Positions 45,361 to 54,476 of a stretch of DNA of 61,931 bases are shown here, piece after piece. The stretch spans positions 1 to 61,931 of the forward strand of contig JAGVAD010000032.1 of the NCBI GenBank assembly GCA_020060465.1, written 5' to 3'. The translations under genes were made by a program, and so were the position numbers. How positions within the stretch are numbered: position 1 is the stretch's first letter; each line of letters starts with the position of its first letter. The stretch comes from Anaerolineales bacterium. Lineage in GTDB: Bacteria; Chloroflexota; Anaerolineae; Anaerolineales; UBA4823. Under the pieces are notes generated by a model. It saw only the letters and a list, made by a program, of their open reading frames with translations, searched no databases and was not told the DNA's origin.

Positions 45361-46326
45361 ATGAGCGCCCCCATTATCCAGACCCATGAATTGACCAAAA
45401 AATACGGTAACTTTACGGCTGTTGACCGGCTGAATCTGTCGGTCCATGCAGGGGAAGTGTTCGGTTTGCTGGGTCCCAATGGCGCCGGCAAGACCACCAC
45501 GATCCTGATGCTGCTGGGCTTGACCGAGCCGACCTCTGGCAGCGTCCACGTGCTGGGGTTGGATCCCTCTCGTCAACCGCTCAAGGTGAAGTCGCGCGTG
45601 GGATATATGCCCGATCAGGTCGGATTTTATGATGAGTTGACTGCTTATGAGAATCTGGCATACATTGCCCGATTGAATAGCATCGCCGGCGATCAGATCA
45701 AAAAGCGCATTGACGAAGCGCTGGCGCGCGTCGGGTTGGAACAAGTGGCGCGCAAGCGGGTGGGTACATTCTCTCGCGGTATGCGTCAACGGCTGGGCGT
45801 GGCGGAAGTGCTGATCAAGCAGCCACAGCTTATCATCATGGATGAGCCTACCTCCGGTCTGGATCCAGAAGCATCGCATGAGCTTTTGGACATGATCCGC
45901 AGCTTGAAAGAAGAAGGCATCACCTTGCTGCTCTCTTCGCACTTGCTCCATCAGGTGCAGGCGGTATGCGACCGGGTGGGGCTGTTCAGCCACGGCAAGA
46001 TGGTGCTGGAAGGTGCGGTAGATGAGCTGGCGCAGCAAGTGTTGGGCGGCGCTTACCGCATTCAGATCAGCGCCGATGGAGCCCAGTCAGAAATCCTGAA
46101 GGCGCTGAAAAACGTACCTGGCCTGGCGCATATTCGTGCGGTGAATAGCCGCCTGTACGAAATGGAAGCCGCGCGCGACTTGCGTCCAGAAGCGGCTCAG
46201 GCAGTGCTATCTGCTGGCGGACGGCTCTACAAGCTGGATGTGCAAGCTCAAAGCCTGGACGACATCTATACAGCTTATTTCAAGGAGGTGGAACATGACG
46301 CAAGCCGTGTCCCAACCGCAAGTTAA
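45361..46326 (+). CDS. ABC transporter ATP-binding protein
   Basis: This protein is 321 residues from the ATG at 45361, which has a GGAAAGGAGG site and begins [16 protein letters not shown]. It has Walker [11 protein letters not shown], the signature [14 protein letters not shown], Walker [15 protein letters not shown] and the H-loop SSHLLHQ. The C-terminal extension of about 90 residues is typical of ABC-2/CcmA-type exporter ATPases. It pairs with the permease whose start lies within its last 32 bases. Confidence 0.95.
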   Translation: MSAPIIQTHELTKKYGNFTAVDRLNLSVHAGEVFGLLGPNGAGKTTTILMLLGLTEPTSGSVHVLGLDPSRQPLKVKSRVGYMPDQVGFYDELTAYENLAYIARLNSIAGDQIKKRIDEALARVGLEQVARKRVGTFSRGMRQRLGVAEVLIKQPQLIIMDEPTSGLDPEASHELLDMIRSLKEEGITLLLSSHLLHQVQAVCDRVGLFSHGKMVLEGAVDELAQQVLGGAYRIQISADGAQSEILKALKNVPGLAHIRAVNSRLYEMEAARDLRPEAAQAVLSAGGRLYKLDVQAQSLDDIYTAYFKEVEHDASRVPTAS

Positions 46327-47308
46327 ACGGCAGGCGCAGGGCGTCGCAGCCAGGCGCGTTCGTGAAGGCTCGCCCTGGACGGGAATGTGGGCGGTGGTGG
46401 CGAAGGAGATGGCCGATCACCTATCCAGTGTGCGCATGGCCATCCTTGAGGCTCTGATTGTGTTGACCGCCATTGGGACGATGTATGTGGCGACCCAAGA
46501 CATCCAGCAGAGGATCAGCCGCGACGAGTTCCTTTACTTGCGTTTGTTCACCAATGCGCGCGATCCATTGCCGGCGTTTATCGGTTTGCTGGCGTTTTTC
46601 ATCCCTTTGGTGGCCATCGCGCTGGGTTTTGACTCGGTGAACGGGGAATTTAACCGCCGCACCATGCCGCGCATTCTGGCGCAGCCCATCTACCGCGATG
46701 CGCTCTTGCTAGGCAAATTCCTGGCCGGGCTGTTCACCCTGGCGCTGGTTTGCACCGCCGTATGGCTGCTGATCTTCGGTATGGGCGTCCTGCGTTTGGG
46801 TGTGGCGCCGGGCGGCGAGGAAGTGGGGCGCGCCCTGTTATTCTTGTTAGCCACGATCTTCTTCGGTGGCATTTGGTTGGCGTTGGCTATGGTGTTTTCC
46901 ATTCTCTTTCGCCAGCCAGCCACTGCGGCGTTGGCCTCGATTGCTGCCTGGTTGTTCTTCATCGTGTTTTGGGGCATGATCGCCGGTCTGCTTGCTCAAG
47001 CGCTCAGTCCAATACGCTTTGGTTTTGCTGAGGAATATATCGCTCAGGCGAACCTGCAACTGGCGCTGGGGCGTTTCTCCCCAAACACTCTGTACGCCGA
47101 AACGATGGTGGCATTACTCCGCCCAGAGATTCGCTCATTGGGCATCTTGATGCCTAGCCAGATGGAGGGCGCAATCCTGGGCGCGCCGCTGCCATTGTCT
47201 GAGTCGTTGGTGCTGATCTGGCCGCAGCTTACAGGCTTGATTGCGGGGACGATCGTGCTGTTTGCTCTGGCGTATGTGTTGTTCCAGCGCCAGGAGATCC
47301 GCCCATAG
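46295..47308 (+). CDS. ABC-2-type permease
   Basis: This protein is 337 residues from the ATG at 46295, which has AAGGAGGTGGAAC directly upstream. About six transmembrane helices start near residue 45, with a large periplasmic-side loop ([29 protein letters not shown]). [27 protein letters not shown] is the cytosolic coupling segment seen in ABC-2 permeases (NosY/GldF-like). It overlaps the ATPase gene by 32 bases. The exported substrate is unknown, and with the NEW3 protein it may act at the cell surface. Confidence 0.9.
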   Translation: MTQAVSQPQVKRQAQGVAARRVREGSPWTGMWAVVAKEMADHLSSVRMAILEALIVLTAIGTMYVATQDIQQRISRDEFLYLRLFTNARDPLPAFIGLLAFFIPLVAIALGFDSVNGEFNRRTMPRILAQPIYRDALLLGKFLAGLFTLALVCTAVWLLIFGMGVLRLGVAPGGEEVGRALLFLLATIFFGGIWLALAMVFSILFRQPATAALASIAAWLFFIVFWGMIAGLLAQALSPIRFGFAEEYIAQANLQLALGRFSPNTLYAETMVALLRPEIRSLGILMPSQMEGAILGAPLPLSESLVLIWPQLTGLIAGTIVLFALAYVLFQRQEIRP

Positions 47309-47324
47309 TCGCCATACGCGATTC

Positions 47325-47362
47325 GGGGTCAGCCGTAGACACCTTGCGTCACGGCTGACCCC
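47325..47362. terminator. bidirectional terminator
   Basis: A perfect 12-bp stem, GGGGTCAGCCGT with ACGGCTGACCCC, has a 14-base loop between convergent genes. No long T-run flanks it on either side. Confidence 0.6.
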
Positions 47363-47380
47363 AGATAGATGGTACACATT

Positions 47381-48088
47381 TTAGCCAGCAGTCAAGATGG
47401 CGTCTTCAATCAGGCGGATTTTTTCCGGCGGAAGCGTCTTCCCTTTGGCGGGTTTGCCGATTAATTTTTTCAGGTCGGCGAGGGTCACCGTCTCGGCTGG
47501 CGGCGATTCATCTGGCGGGATGTCAATCTTCGCCTGAGGATGGGTGAAAACCAGCGCAGCCTGGATGGGTGGCAGGCTCTCTTCGGGCAAATGTTTGGAT
47601 AAATACTTGCGCAAAGCTTCGATCTCGCCGTTCACTTCCAGGTCGGGCCGCCCTAGGCTTTCTTGAGCAAAGATCTTCAGATACTGATAGAGCAGGCCGC
47701 CGCCTTTTTGCCGCCAGCGACCTTTGGCATAAGTAATCACGCCGCGTTGATAGTAGGGCAACAAGACCCATACACCCGAAGGGCCCACCAGCAGGTGCGA
47801 AACCGGCGAGACGTAGTGGAACAGGGTGTATTTTCTATCCAGCCCTTTGAGCGACTTATCCAGCAACTCATCGGGGCGCGGCTTACGCCCCCAGCGGTTC
47901 AGGTAATAGATGCCAACTTGCGAAAGAATGAAGCCGAGCAGCAACGCGCCCAGAGAGAGCCCCACTTGCTCAGGATAACGGAAGGAGACGAACATGCCGC
48001 CAGCCAGAACCGCCAGCCCGGCAAACATGGTGAACTGGGCGATACGGGCGTTGCGTTTGATCAGGGTTTCATTGCGATGGATATTCAT
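47381..48088 (-). CDS. NERD-like membrane protein
   Basis: This 235-residue protein has two transmembrane helices (about 18-40 and 43-65) and a cytosolic domain with a NERD-like pattern: KSLKGLDRKYTLFHYVSPVSHLLVGPSGVWVLLPYY then KGRWRQKGG. NERD (nuclease-related) domains resemble restriction-endonuclease cores. Here I cannot point to a full active site, so it may be inactive. It lies 62 bases after fabF in the same orientation. Confidence 0.7.
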   Translation of the reverse strand: MNIHRNETLIKRNARIAQFTMFAGLAVLAGGMFVSFRYPEQVGLSLGALLLGFILSQVGIYYLNRWGRKPRPDELLDKSLKGLDRKYTLFHYVSPVSHLLVGPSGVWVLLPYYQRGVITYAKGRWRQKGGGLLYQYLKIFAQESLGRPDLEVNGEIEALRKYLSKHLPEESLPPIQAALVFTHPQAKIDIPPDESPPAETVTLADLKKLIGKPAKGKTLPPEKIRLIEDAILTAG

Positions 48089-48150
48089 ACGGTCCCTTTA
48101 TTATCTGAAATAAATCCATGCGGGGGCGTCAACCTTGTGAATGCGACGCA

Positions 48151-49407
48151 TCAGACGTATTTCTTCAGCACCAGGCAGGCGTTCTGCCCTCCCAATCCAA
48201 ATGAATTGGATAATGCGACATTGACCTGTGCCCGACGCGCCTGGTTGGGTACATAATCCAGGTCGCACTCTGGGTCTGCCTCCTCAAGGTTGATGGTTGG
48301 AGGCAGCCAGCCGCGATAAAGAGCCAGGATGCAAGCCAGCGCTTCCAGGGCGCCGGCGGCGCCCATCGGGTGACCGATCATGGATTTGGTGGAGCTGACA
48401 GCCAGGTTATAGGCATGTTCGCCAAACAGCATCTTAATTGCTTTGGTCTCGGTCACGTCGTTGATGGGGGTGGAACTGCCGTGGGCATTGATATAATCTA
48501 CCGCCTCCAGGGGCAAACCAGCATCTTGAAGCGCCCAGCGCATGGCGCGGATGGGGCCGCGTCCTTCCGGGTCGGGCGCGGCGATGTGATAGGCGTCCGC
48601 CGATGAAGCATGCCCAGCCACTTCAGCGTAGATGCGTACCCCCCGCGCCTGGGCATGTTCCAGGCTCTCTAACACTAAAGCTGCCGCCCCTTCTGAAAAG
48701 ACAAACCCCTCGCGCCTGACATCGAAGGGTCGCGATGCCCGCGCAGGTTCGTCGTTGAAGTTTACCGGCAAGGCGCGCATGGCGCAGAAACCGGCGATTG
48801 CCCAATCGGCGATCAGGGCTTCCGTTCCGCCAGTGATGACAATGTCCGCCGCGCCCCTGCGGATCAGCTCAGCCGCTTCGCCAATAGACTGCGTGCCTGT
48901 TGCACAGGCAGTGGAGATGGTGCTATTGGGCCCTAATGCCTGAAAGTGATGAGCAATCATGAAAGAGGGGATGTTGGGGATGCCGGTGGGCAGCATGAAA
49001 GGGCTTACTTTGCTCGGACCGTGATTTCGTAAGGCAGCCACGCCTTCCTCCAGCTTATCCGCCCCGCCCATGACCGTGCCGAACAACACGCCCGTTCGTT
49101 CCGGTTCGGGCATTTGCTCTGGCAATCCTGCGTCTCGAACCGCCTGAATGGCGGCTGCCAGGGCGATCTGGCAGGCGCGCGCGGTGCGGCGCGCTTCTTT
49201 ACGCTCCATATAATCCTCGACGTTGAAGTCAGGGATCTCGCCCGCGATCTGGCATGGCAAATCGCTGGGGTCGAATTGCGTGATGCGCCGAATGCCGGAA
49301 CGACCCTGCACCAGACCGTCCCAGTATTGCTCCAACGACGCCCCCAGCGGCGAAATGGCCCCCAAGCCGGTGATGACGACCCGGGCGCGATGATTGGTAT
49401 TTATCAT
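48151..49407 (-). CDS. fabF: 3-oxoacyl-[acyl-carrier-protein] synthase II
   Basis: This 418-residue condensing enzyme of fatty-acid elongation has the nucleophile Cys in STACATGTQSIGEA, the two catalytic His in NAHGSSTPINDVTET and MIGHPMGAAGA, and SNSFGLGGQNACL at the C terminus. Length is normal for FabF. Its start overlaps the plsX stop by one base, so the two are co-translated and tie lipid-chain elongation to phospholipid synthesis. Confidence 0.95.
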   Translation of the reverse strand: MINTNHRARVVITGLGAISPLGASLEQYWDGLVQGRSGIRRITQFDPSDLPCQIAGEIPDFNVEDYMERKEARRTARACQIALAAAIQAVRDAGLPEQMPEPERTGVLFGTVMGGADKLEEGVAALRNHGPSKVSPFMLPTGIPNIPSFMIAHHFQALGPNSTISTACATGTQSIGEAAELIRRGAADIVITGGTEALIADWAIAGFCAMRALPVNFNDEPARASRPFDVRREGFVFSEGAAALVLESLEHAQARGVRIYAEVAGHASSADAYHIAAPDPEGRGPIRAMRWALQDAGLPLEAVDYINAHGSSTPINDVTETKAIKMLFGEHAYNLAVSSTKSMIGHPMGAAGALEALACILALYRGWLPPTINLEEADPECDLDYVPNQARRAQVNVALSNSFGLGGQNACLVLKKYV

Positions 49408-50450
49408 TAAATTTCCTCAACTTTATCCGTTGGAATATGAATTTGCTCCAGACGTTCCTGTATTGCGCCGCGCAACGCGCCCAGCAAATCTGCTTCGATT
49501 GCCTGCCGGGCGGTGCGGATAGCGCTGACCAGGGCGCGCGCATCGGATCGGCCATGACCAACAAAGACCAGGCCATTGATGCCTAACAGCGGCGCCGCGC
49601 CCACTTCTCCTGGATCCAGCATTTTTTTGATGTTTGCGAAGGCTGGTTTAGCTAACAACGCCCCGATTTTGGTTCGAGTGGAAGCGGTTAGCTCCTGGCG
49701 CAACACATCGGTGATCAGCTTGGCGACTGCCTCGCTGGATTTGAGCAGGATGTTGCCGGTAAAGCCGTCGGTCACGACGACATCCGCTTCGCCGCCGAAC
49801 AGCTCTTTGCCTTCGACATTGCCAATGAAATTTAAACCGCTGTCTTCCAACAAAGGAAAAGAACCCTTGACCAATTCATTGCCTTTGCCGGCCTCTTCGC
49901 CGTTGGAGAGCAGCCCCACGCGTGGGTTGGCGACGCCGCGCACCCGTTGGGCGTACACGGCGCCCATCACTGCGAATTGAAGGATATGTTCAGGCTTACA
50001 CTCGGGGTTGGCGCCAATATCCAGGACGACGCAATAGCCGCCTTTGACAGGAAACAAGCCCGTCAGGGCAGGGCGTTCTACGCCGGGGATCACACCGAGG
50101 CGATAATAAGCAGTAGCCAGTGCGCCGCCGGTGTTGCCAGCGGTGACAAAGGCGTCTGCTTCGCCGTTGAGCATCAGATCCATCCCCACTGCCATGGAGG
50201 TTTTGGAGCCCTTGCGTTTGGCTTTGAGGGCTAATTTCAGCCCTTTATCTTCCATTGTGATGGTGTCCTGTGCATCTACCAGGCGCACTTTGACGTTTGC
50301 TCCGCCCGCCTCGGCGAGCATCGGCGTCAGGCGGTCAGCCGGGCCAACCAAGATAATTTCATCGCCGAACTGCTGACCAGCCTGGACGGCGGCCTGCACC
50401 TCGGGGACGGGACACAGATCGCTCCCCATGGCGTCGAGTACGATACGCAT
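49407..50450 (-). CDS. plsX: phosphate acyltransferase PlsX
   Basis: This 347-residue enzyme converts acyl-ACP to acyl-phosphate, the first step of the PlsX/PlsY route to phosphatidic acid. Hallmarks are MRIVLDAMGSDLCPVPEV, the VTAGNTGGALATAYYRLG loop, LDIGANPECKPEHILQFAVMG, and VVTDGFTGNILLKSSEA. An AAGGAGAAGG ribosome site precedes the ATG. It is divergent from the tRNA-Leu gene and overlaps fabF. Confidence 0.95.
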   Translation of the reverse strand: MRIVLDAMGSDLCPVPEVQAAVQAGQQFGDEIILVGPADRLTPMLAEAGGANVKVRLVDAQDTITMEDKGLKLALKAKRKGSKTSMAVGMDLMLNGEADAFVTAGNTGGALATAYYRLGVIPGVERPALTGLFPVKGGYCVVLDIGANPECKPEHILQFAVMGAVYAQRVRGVANPRVGLLSNGEEAGKGNELVKGSFPLLEDSGLNFIGNVEGKELFGGEADVVVTDGFTGNILLKSSEAVAKLITDVLRQELTASTRTKIGALLAKPAFANIKKMLDPGEVGAAPLLGINGLVFVGHGRSDARALVSAIRTARQAIEADLLGALRGAIQERLEQIHIPTDKVEEI

Positions 50451-50477
50451 ACCCTTCTCCTTAAAAGTTAGGATAGC

Positions 50478-50505
50478 TTGACAATGTTGTAGAGCCGATT
50501 ATAAT
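50478..50505 (+). promoter_or_regulatory. strong sigma70-type promoter for tRNA-Leu
   Basis: Perfect TTGACA (50478-50483), a 16-base spacer and perfect TATAAT (50500-50505) lie 12 bases before the mature tRNA-Leu 5' end. Confidence 0.8.
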
Positions 50506-50517
50506 ACTTTTGCTCTG

Positions 50518-50599
50518 GCGCTGGTGCTGGAACTGGCAGACAGGCATGGTTGAGGGCCATGTGCCGAAAGGCGTGTGGGTTCAACTCCCACCCAGCGCA
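50518..50599 (+). tRNA. tRNA-Leu(GAG)
   Basis: The acceptor stem GCGCTGG pairs with CCAGCGC at 50592-50598, with discriminator A at 50599. The anticodon loop TTGAGGG gives anticodon GAG. The long variable arm (TGCCGAAAGGCG region) is the class II arm expected of tRNA-Leu. The T loop TTCAACT is present. CCA is not encoded. Confidence 0.93.
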
Positions 50600-50618
50600 T
50601 TCTGAGTAAGGTGTGGTA

Positions 50619-50648
50619 GCCGTCCTGAAGGAATTGCTTTGGGACGGC
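50619..50648 (+). terminator. terminator after tRNA-Leu
   Basis: GCCGTCC pairs with GGGACGGC around a 15-base loop and is followed by GTTGTTATT. Confidence 0.65.
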
Positions 50649-50772
50649 GTTGTTATTCCTGAAAATTACGCAATAAATATAGGGTAGACATCATCTTCAG
50701 AATGTAGTAGACTATTTTAACCCCACACCGGCTTGTATTACCTGACATTCACGTTCAAATGGAGGAAGGAAA

Positions 50773-51525
50773 ATGAAACGCCCGATATACGTTCTATTTG
50801 TTGTACTGCTTCTGGCTAGCCTGACGCTTGCTGCTTGCGGCGGCGCGGCGAAGCAAAAAGTTCGTGTGGCCACAGACGCTACCTGGCCGCCATTTGAAAG
50901 CGTAGATGAGTCTACCAAGCAGATCGTTGGTTTCGATATTGACCTGATGAACGCCATCGCTGAGAAGGCTGGTTTGGAGATCGAATACAACAATGTGCCC
51001 TGGGACTCTCTGCTGGCAGGCATGGCGCAGTGTCAATATGACGCCTCCATCTCTGCCATGACCATTACCCCGGAGCGCGCCCAACAGTTCGCCTTCTCCG
51101 ACCCGTATTTTGCCGCAGGTCAGGTGGTGACGGTGCGCAGCGACAACACCGACATTCAGAGCAAAGATGATCTCTCCGGCAAGACCGTCGGCGTTCAACT
51201 CGGTACGACTGGCGACATTGAAGCTCAGAAGATCCCCGGAGTCAATCTAAAATCCTACGATGACATTGGTCTGGCGTTCCAGGACCTGATCAACGGACAG
51301 ATTGACGCAGTCATCGCAGATAACCCTCTAGCGCTGGGCTACATCGGCCAGAACCCAGGCAAACTCAAGACCGTGGGCGAAGTGTTCACCGATGAGTTCT
51401 ACGGCATCGCAGTATGCAAGACCAACACGGAACTGTTGGCCAAGATTAACAAAGCCCTGGCGGAAGTAAAAGCCGAAGGCAAAATTGACGAATTGACCGC
51501 CAAGTGGATCACCAGCGGTCAATAG
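50773..51525 (+). CDS. amino-acid ABC transporter substrate-binding lipoprotein
   Basis: This 250-residue family 3 periplasmic-type binding protein (SBP_bac_3) has a signal peptide with lipobox LAAC (Cys at about 22), so it is anchored outside the membrane. VRVATDATWPPFESVDE, IVGFDIDLMNAIAEKAGLE, the ligand-contact stretch ISAMTITPERAQQFAFSDPY and the arginine-less GKTVGVQLGTTGD hinge are typical of glutamine/polar amino-acid receptors. AGGAAGG precedes the ATG. It is followed by a hairpin, then its permease gene. Confidence 0.93.
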   Translation: MKRPIYVLFVVLLLASLTLAACGGAAKQKVRVATDATWPPFESVDESTKQIVGFDIDLMNAIAEKAGLEIEYNNVPWDSLLAGMAQCQYDASISAMTITPERAQQFAFSDPYFAAGQVVTVRSDNTDIQSKDDLSGKTVGVQLGTTGDIEAQKIPGVNLKSYDDIGLAFQDLINGQIDAVIADNPLALGYIGQNPGKLKTVGEVFTDEFYGIAVCKTNTELLAKINKALAEVKAEGKIDELTAKWITSGQ

Positions 51526-51541
51526 ACCGTTCAAACTGAAG

Positions 51542-51573
51542 ACTCTGCGAGGCCAGGGGAGGCCTCGCAGAGT
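51542..51573 (+). terminator. partial terminator between receptor and permease genes
   Basis: A 13-bp stem, ACTCTGCGAGGCC with GGCCTCGCAGAGT, is followed by TTTAA. It probably lowers transcription of the permease relative to the receptor, as is usual for such operons. Confidence 0.7.
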
Positions 51574-51605
51574 TTAACCGTATAGATCGCATCTTTCTGG
51601 ATGAA

Positions 51606-52448
51606 TTGGGATGGCTGATGGAAAGCAAAGCGAAAGATCCTCCTGTTGAAGCCACTAAAGCTCGCCTGATCCCGGCTGAAATTGGCTCCCGCGTTGACGC
51701 CTGGTGGGGGTTGTTCATTGCCGTGGTGATCCTGACGGTCGTGTTGGTAACCACCTCGCCAGATCCATATCGAAAAATCCTGGTTTTCGTTACCGATGGC
51801 ATTTTGGTGACAATCTGGGTCACCGTGGCTGCATTTGCTCTCACCCTGGTTTTTGGTTTATTCGGCGGTCTGGGGCGTTTGTCGAAAAATCCGATTATCT
51901 TTGGTATTTCCAGTCTATATGTGGAATTAGTGCGGGGCATTCCACTGCTGGTGCAGTTGATCTGGTGGTATTTTGCTTTCCCGGTGGTGTTGCAAAGTTT
52001 TGGCCGCAGCATTGGCAACGCGGCATTGGCTTCTTATCAGGCGAATGCGATTGCCATGTCCATTTTGGGTTTAACTTTTTGTTACGGCGCGTATATGAGC
52101 GAGATCTACCGCGCCGGCATCCAAAGCATACCCAAAGGTCAGATGGAGGCAGCGCTCAGCCTGGGGATGAATTACGTCCAGGCTATGCGCTATGTGATTT
52201 TGCCACAGGCCATCCGGGTCATTTTGCCGCCCGTGGGCAATGAGTTCATCGCCTTGTTGAAAGATTCTTCGCTGGTCAGCGCGGTGGCAGTCGCCGATCT
52301 GACCCGCCGCGGCAGAGAATTCATGTCGCAGAACTTCAACCCGATCGAGACCTGGACAATGGTGGCGCTGATCTATCTGGTCATGACGTTGTTTTCCTCA
52401 CGCGTGGCCTCCTATATCGAGCGCAAAGTGAAGGTCGCAGAGCGGTAA
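51606..52448 (+). CDS. amino-acid ABC transporter permease
   Basis: This 280-residue His/Glu/Gln/Arg-type permease has TM helices from about residue 35. VTDGILVTIWVTVAAFALTLVFGL starts the domain. VELVRGIPLLVQLIWWYF and the EAA loop EAALSLGMNYVQAMRYVILPQA give a confident family call. The ATG at 51606 has no strong ribosome site, and the Met at 51618 (MESKAKD) is equally possible. The cognate ATPase gene is missing downstream. Confidence 0.92.
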   Translation: MGWLMESKAKDPPVEATKARLIPAEIGSRVDAWWGLFIAVVILTVVLVTTSPDPYRKILVFVTDGILVTIWVTVAAFALTLVFGLFGGLGRLSKNPIIFGISSLYVELVRGIPLLVQLIWWYFAFPVVLQSFGRSIGNAALASYQANAIAMSILGLTFCYGAYMSEIYRAGIQSIPKGQMEAALSLGMNYVQAMRYVILPQAIRVILPPVGNEFIALLKDSSLVSAVAVADLTRRGREFMSQNFNPIETWTMVALIYLVMTLFSSRVASYIERKVKVAER

Positions 52449-52457
52449 GGAGTTGTA

Positions 52458-52523
52458 ATGATTGAAGGCAAATCAGGCCGAGAAAGCACGCTGATGATCG
52501 CAGAGGCGTGCTTTATTCGTTAG
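52458..52523 (+). pseudogene. possible remnant start of the transporter ATPase gene
   Basis: A 21-codon frame with an AAGGAG site (starts MIEGKSGR) begins 10 bases after the permease stop, exactly where the ATPase gene of such operons normally starts with MIE or similar. It ends quickly at a terminator hairpin. It may be a deletion remnant, or a chance ORF. Evidence is position and ribosome site only. Confidence 0.3.
52483..52514 (+). terminator. terminator after the permease gene
   Basis: AAAGCACGC pairs with GCGTGCTTT around a 14-base loop and is followed by ATTCGTT. It closes the receptor-permease transcript. Confidence 0.65.
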
Positions 52524-52545
52524 AGAAGACGAACAGGCGATAGAT

Positions 52546-52950
52546 ATGGCAATATTTCCAACCGAACAATGGCTCGTCGCTCTGATGGAAAAGCTGAACA
52601 ATGACGAACGCTATGCTCAAATCGCGCGTCAATGGGAAGGCGATATGGTTTTTATCATCCAGCCGGGTCAAAATTTGGCCGAAGAAATCCGCTGGTATTT
52701 CGATTTGTGGCACGGCAAATGCCGCGCTGCATACGTGTTGCGCAAGGATCAAGAAGTAAAACCGACTTTTACCTTGCGTGCCCCTTACGATCAATATGTG
52801 CGCTTGTTGAAAGGCGAGGTTGAACCCATGCAGGCGTTACTGACGCGCAAAATTGGTGTGCAGGGCAATATGGCGGTGTTGATGCGCAACGTGCCTACCG
52901 TATTGGATTTTGTGCGCTGCTGCCGCGAAGTCACCGATCGTTACGTGTAA
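52546..52950 (+). CDS. SCP2 sterol-binding domain protein
   Basis: This 134-residue single SCP2-like domain (AQIARQWEGDMVFIIQPG, PTFTLRAPYDQYVRLLKGE, LLTRKIGVQGNMAVLMRNV) forms a hydrophobic pocket for lipids or other apolar ligands. The physiological ligand in bacteria is unknown. It is independent of the transporter upstream, because a terminator lies between. Confidence 0.85.
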   Translation: MAIFPTEQWLVALMEKLNNDERYAQIARQWEGDMVFIIQPGQNLAEEIRWYFDLWHGKCRAAYVLRKDQEVKPTFTLRAPYDQYVRLLKGEVEPMQALLTRKIGVQGNMAVLMRNVPTVLDFVRCCREVTDRYV

Positions 52951-52992
52951 TCCATTGCCTGAGGGCGAGCAAGCAGTTGGCTTTTTCAGGGA

Positions 52993-54090
52993 ATGACGAT
53001 GCCGCGTCTACGTGAGCTGGGCTTGCGCGTGGGAGAGCTAACGCCGGGGAGTTGGAACGCAATCACCGACGTGCCGGATGTGCTGGTCGGTCATCGAAGT
53101 GTTGTCATTGGCGAGGGGGCGTTGCAGCCTGGTTTTGGCCCGGCGCGCACCGGCGTGACCGTCATCTTGCCGCATTCGGGTAATCTCTATTTGGAGAAAG
53201 TCCCGGCGGCGGTGCACACGCTGAACGGTTACGGCAAGGCGGCGGGTTTTGAACAGGTGCGCGAATTGGGCGTGCTCGAAGCGCCTGTTGCCTTCACCAA
53301 CACCCTGAATGTAGGTCTGACGTTGGATGCTCTGGTTCAATATATGATCCGCCAAAATCCGCAAATTGGCGTGCGCAGCGATAGCGCCAGCGTCAACATC
53401 GTGGTTGGTGAAACCAATGATAGCTATCTGAACGATATTCAAGGCCGTCACGTGCGGGCTGAAGATGTCTGGGTGGCGTTGGAGAACGCCCGCGGCGGCG
53501 CGGTGAGCGAAGGGAATGTGGGCGCGGGTACAGGGACGGTTTGTTATGGATGGAAAGGCGGGATTGGAACGTCCAGCCGTATCTTGCCGCCCGTTTTGGG
53601 CAGCTTTACGCTGGGTGCGTTGGTTCAATCCAATTTCGGCAGCCGGCAAGACCTGACCATCTTGGGCGCGCCGGTCGGCAAACAGCTCAATCTGCCCGCT
53701 GACCCGCCGCAATCGCCGCCGGGTTCGATCATGATCGCCCTGGCGACGGATGCGCCGCTGTCTTCTCGGCAACTTCAACGCCTGTGCGCAAGAGCCGCCA
53801 TTGGCTTAGGGCGCACCGGGGCGCGTATGCAGCATGGCAGCGGCGACTTCGTCATCGCTTTCAGTGTGGCGCATCGCATTCCGCATCATGCCGCAGAATT
53901 GATCGCCTTACGACCTGCCCTGGCAGACGAGGGGAAGGTCATGAATGGTTTGTTTCAGGCAGTCATTGAATGCGTCGAAGAGGCGGTGTTGAATTCCCTG
54001 TTTTGCGCCGAGACTCTGGTTGGTCGGGATGGTCACATCGCTTATGCGTTGCCGGTGGACGAGGCACTGCGCCTGATCCAACGCGATTAA
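52993..54090 (+). CDS. P1/DmpA-type aminopeptidase (family S58)
   Basis: This 365-residue Ntn-like autoproteolytic peptidase of the DmpA/BapA family has RLRELGLRVGELTPGSWNAITDVPDVLVGHRSV at the N terminus, GYGKAAGFEQVRELGVLEAPVAFTNTLNVG, the Asn-rich VVGETNDSYLND, and the maturation site GGIGTSSR whose Ser would become the N-terminal nucleophile after self-cleavage. The family cleaves D- or beta-amino-acyl peptides and amides. A CAGGGA site precedes the ATG. It is followed at once by folB. Confidence 0.93.
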   Translation: MTMPRLRELGLRVGELTPGSWNAITDVPDVLVGHRSVVIGEGALQPGFGPARTGVTVILPHSGNLYLEKVPAAVHTLNGYGKAAGFEQVRELGVLEAPVAFTNTLNVGLTLDALVQYMIRQNPQIGVRSDSASVNIVVGETNDSYLNDIQGRHVRAEDVWVALENARGGAVSEGNVGAGTGTVCYGWKGGIGTSSRILPPVLGSFTLGALVQSNFGSRQDLTILGAPVGKQLNLPADPPQSPPGSIMIALATDAPLSSRQLQRLCARAAIGLGRTGARMQHGSGDFVIAFSVAHRIPHHAAELIALRPALADEGKVMNGLFQAVIECVEEAVLNSLFCAETLVGRDGHIAYALPVDEALRLIQRD

Positions 54091-54098
54091 GGGAAGAA

Positions 54099-54476
54099 AT
54101 GGACAAAATTTTCATCCGGGGTTTACGAGCGCGGGGCGTGATTGGCGTTTATGATTGGGAGCGCGAAAAACCACAAGAGATCGTCATGGATGTGACTCTG
54201 TTTGCCGATTTAGAAGCCGCTGGCGAGTCCGATGATCTCGGTCAGAGCATAGACTATTCTGCGCTGGCAGAACGGTTGTTGGCTCATGCCGAGACGGCAG
54301 AGCGCCTCACCGTAGAGGCATTGGCGCGTGATCTGGCTCGTATTTGTTTGGAAGCGCCTGGTGTTGTTAAAGCGGTGGTGAGGGTGGAAAAGCCCGCCGC
54401 TGTGCCTTTCGCCCAATCGGTGGGTGTGGAGATCGAGCGAGTCGCTGGTTCGTTTCCTGAGAATGCGGAAGTTTAG
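54099..54476 (+). CDS. folB: dihydroneopterin aldolase
   Basis: This 125-residue folate-pathway enzyme converts 7,8-dihydroneopterin to 6-hydroxymethyl-dihydropterin and glycolaldehyde. The start is ATG at 54099, where homology begins (MDKIFIRGLRARGVIGVYDWER). ETAERLTVEALARDLARICL contains the substrate Glu, and a late lysine (VRVEKPAAVPFAQSVGVEIER) is in place. It lies nine bases after the peptidase stop, and its stop directly abuts the next ATG, so a three-gene operon is likely. Confidence 0.93.
   Translation: MDKIFIRGLRARGVIGVYDWEREKPQEIVMDVTLFADLEAAGESDDLGQSIDYSALAERLLAHAETAERLTVEALARDLARICLEAPGVVKAVVRVEKPAAVPFAQSVGVEIERVAGSFPENAEV

Noticed and set aside
53038..53778. 246-residue minus-strand ORF opposite the DmpA-type peptidase
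   Set aside because: It lies antisense to a gene with full family motifs and has no start signals.
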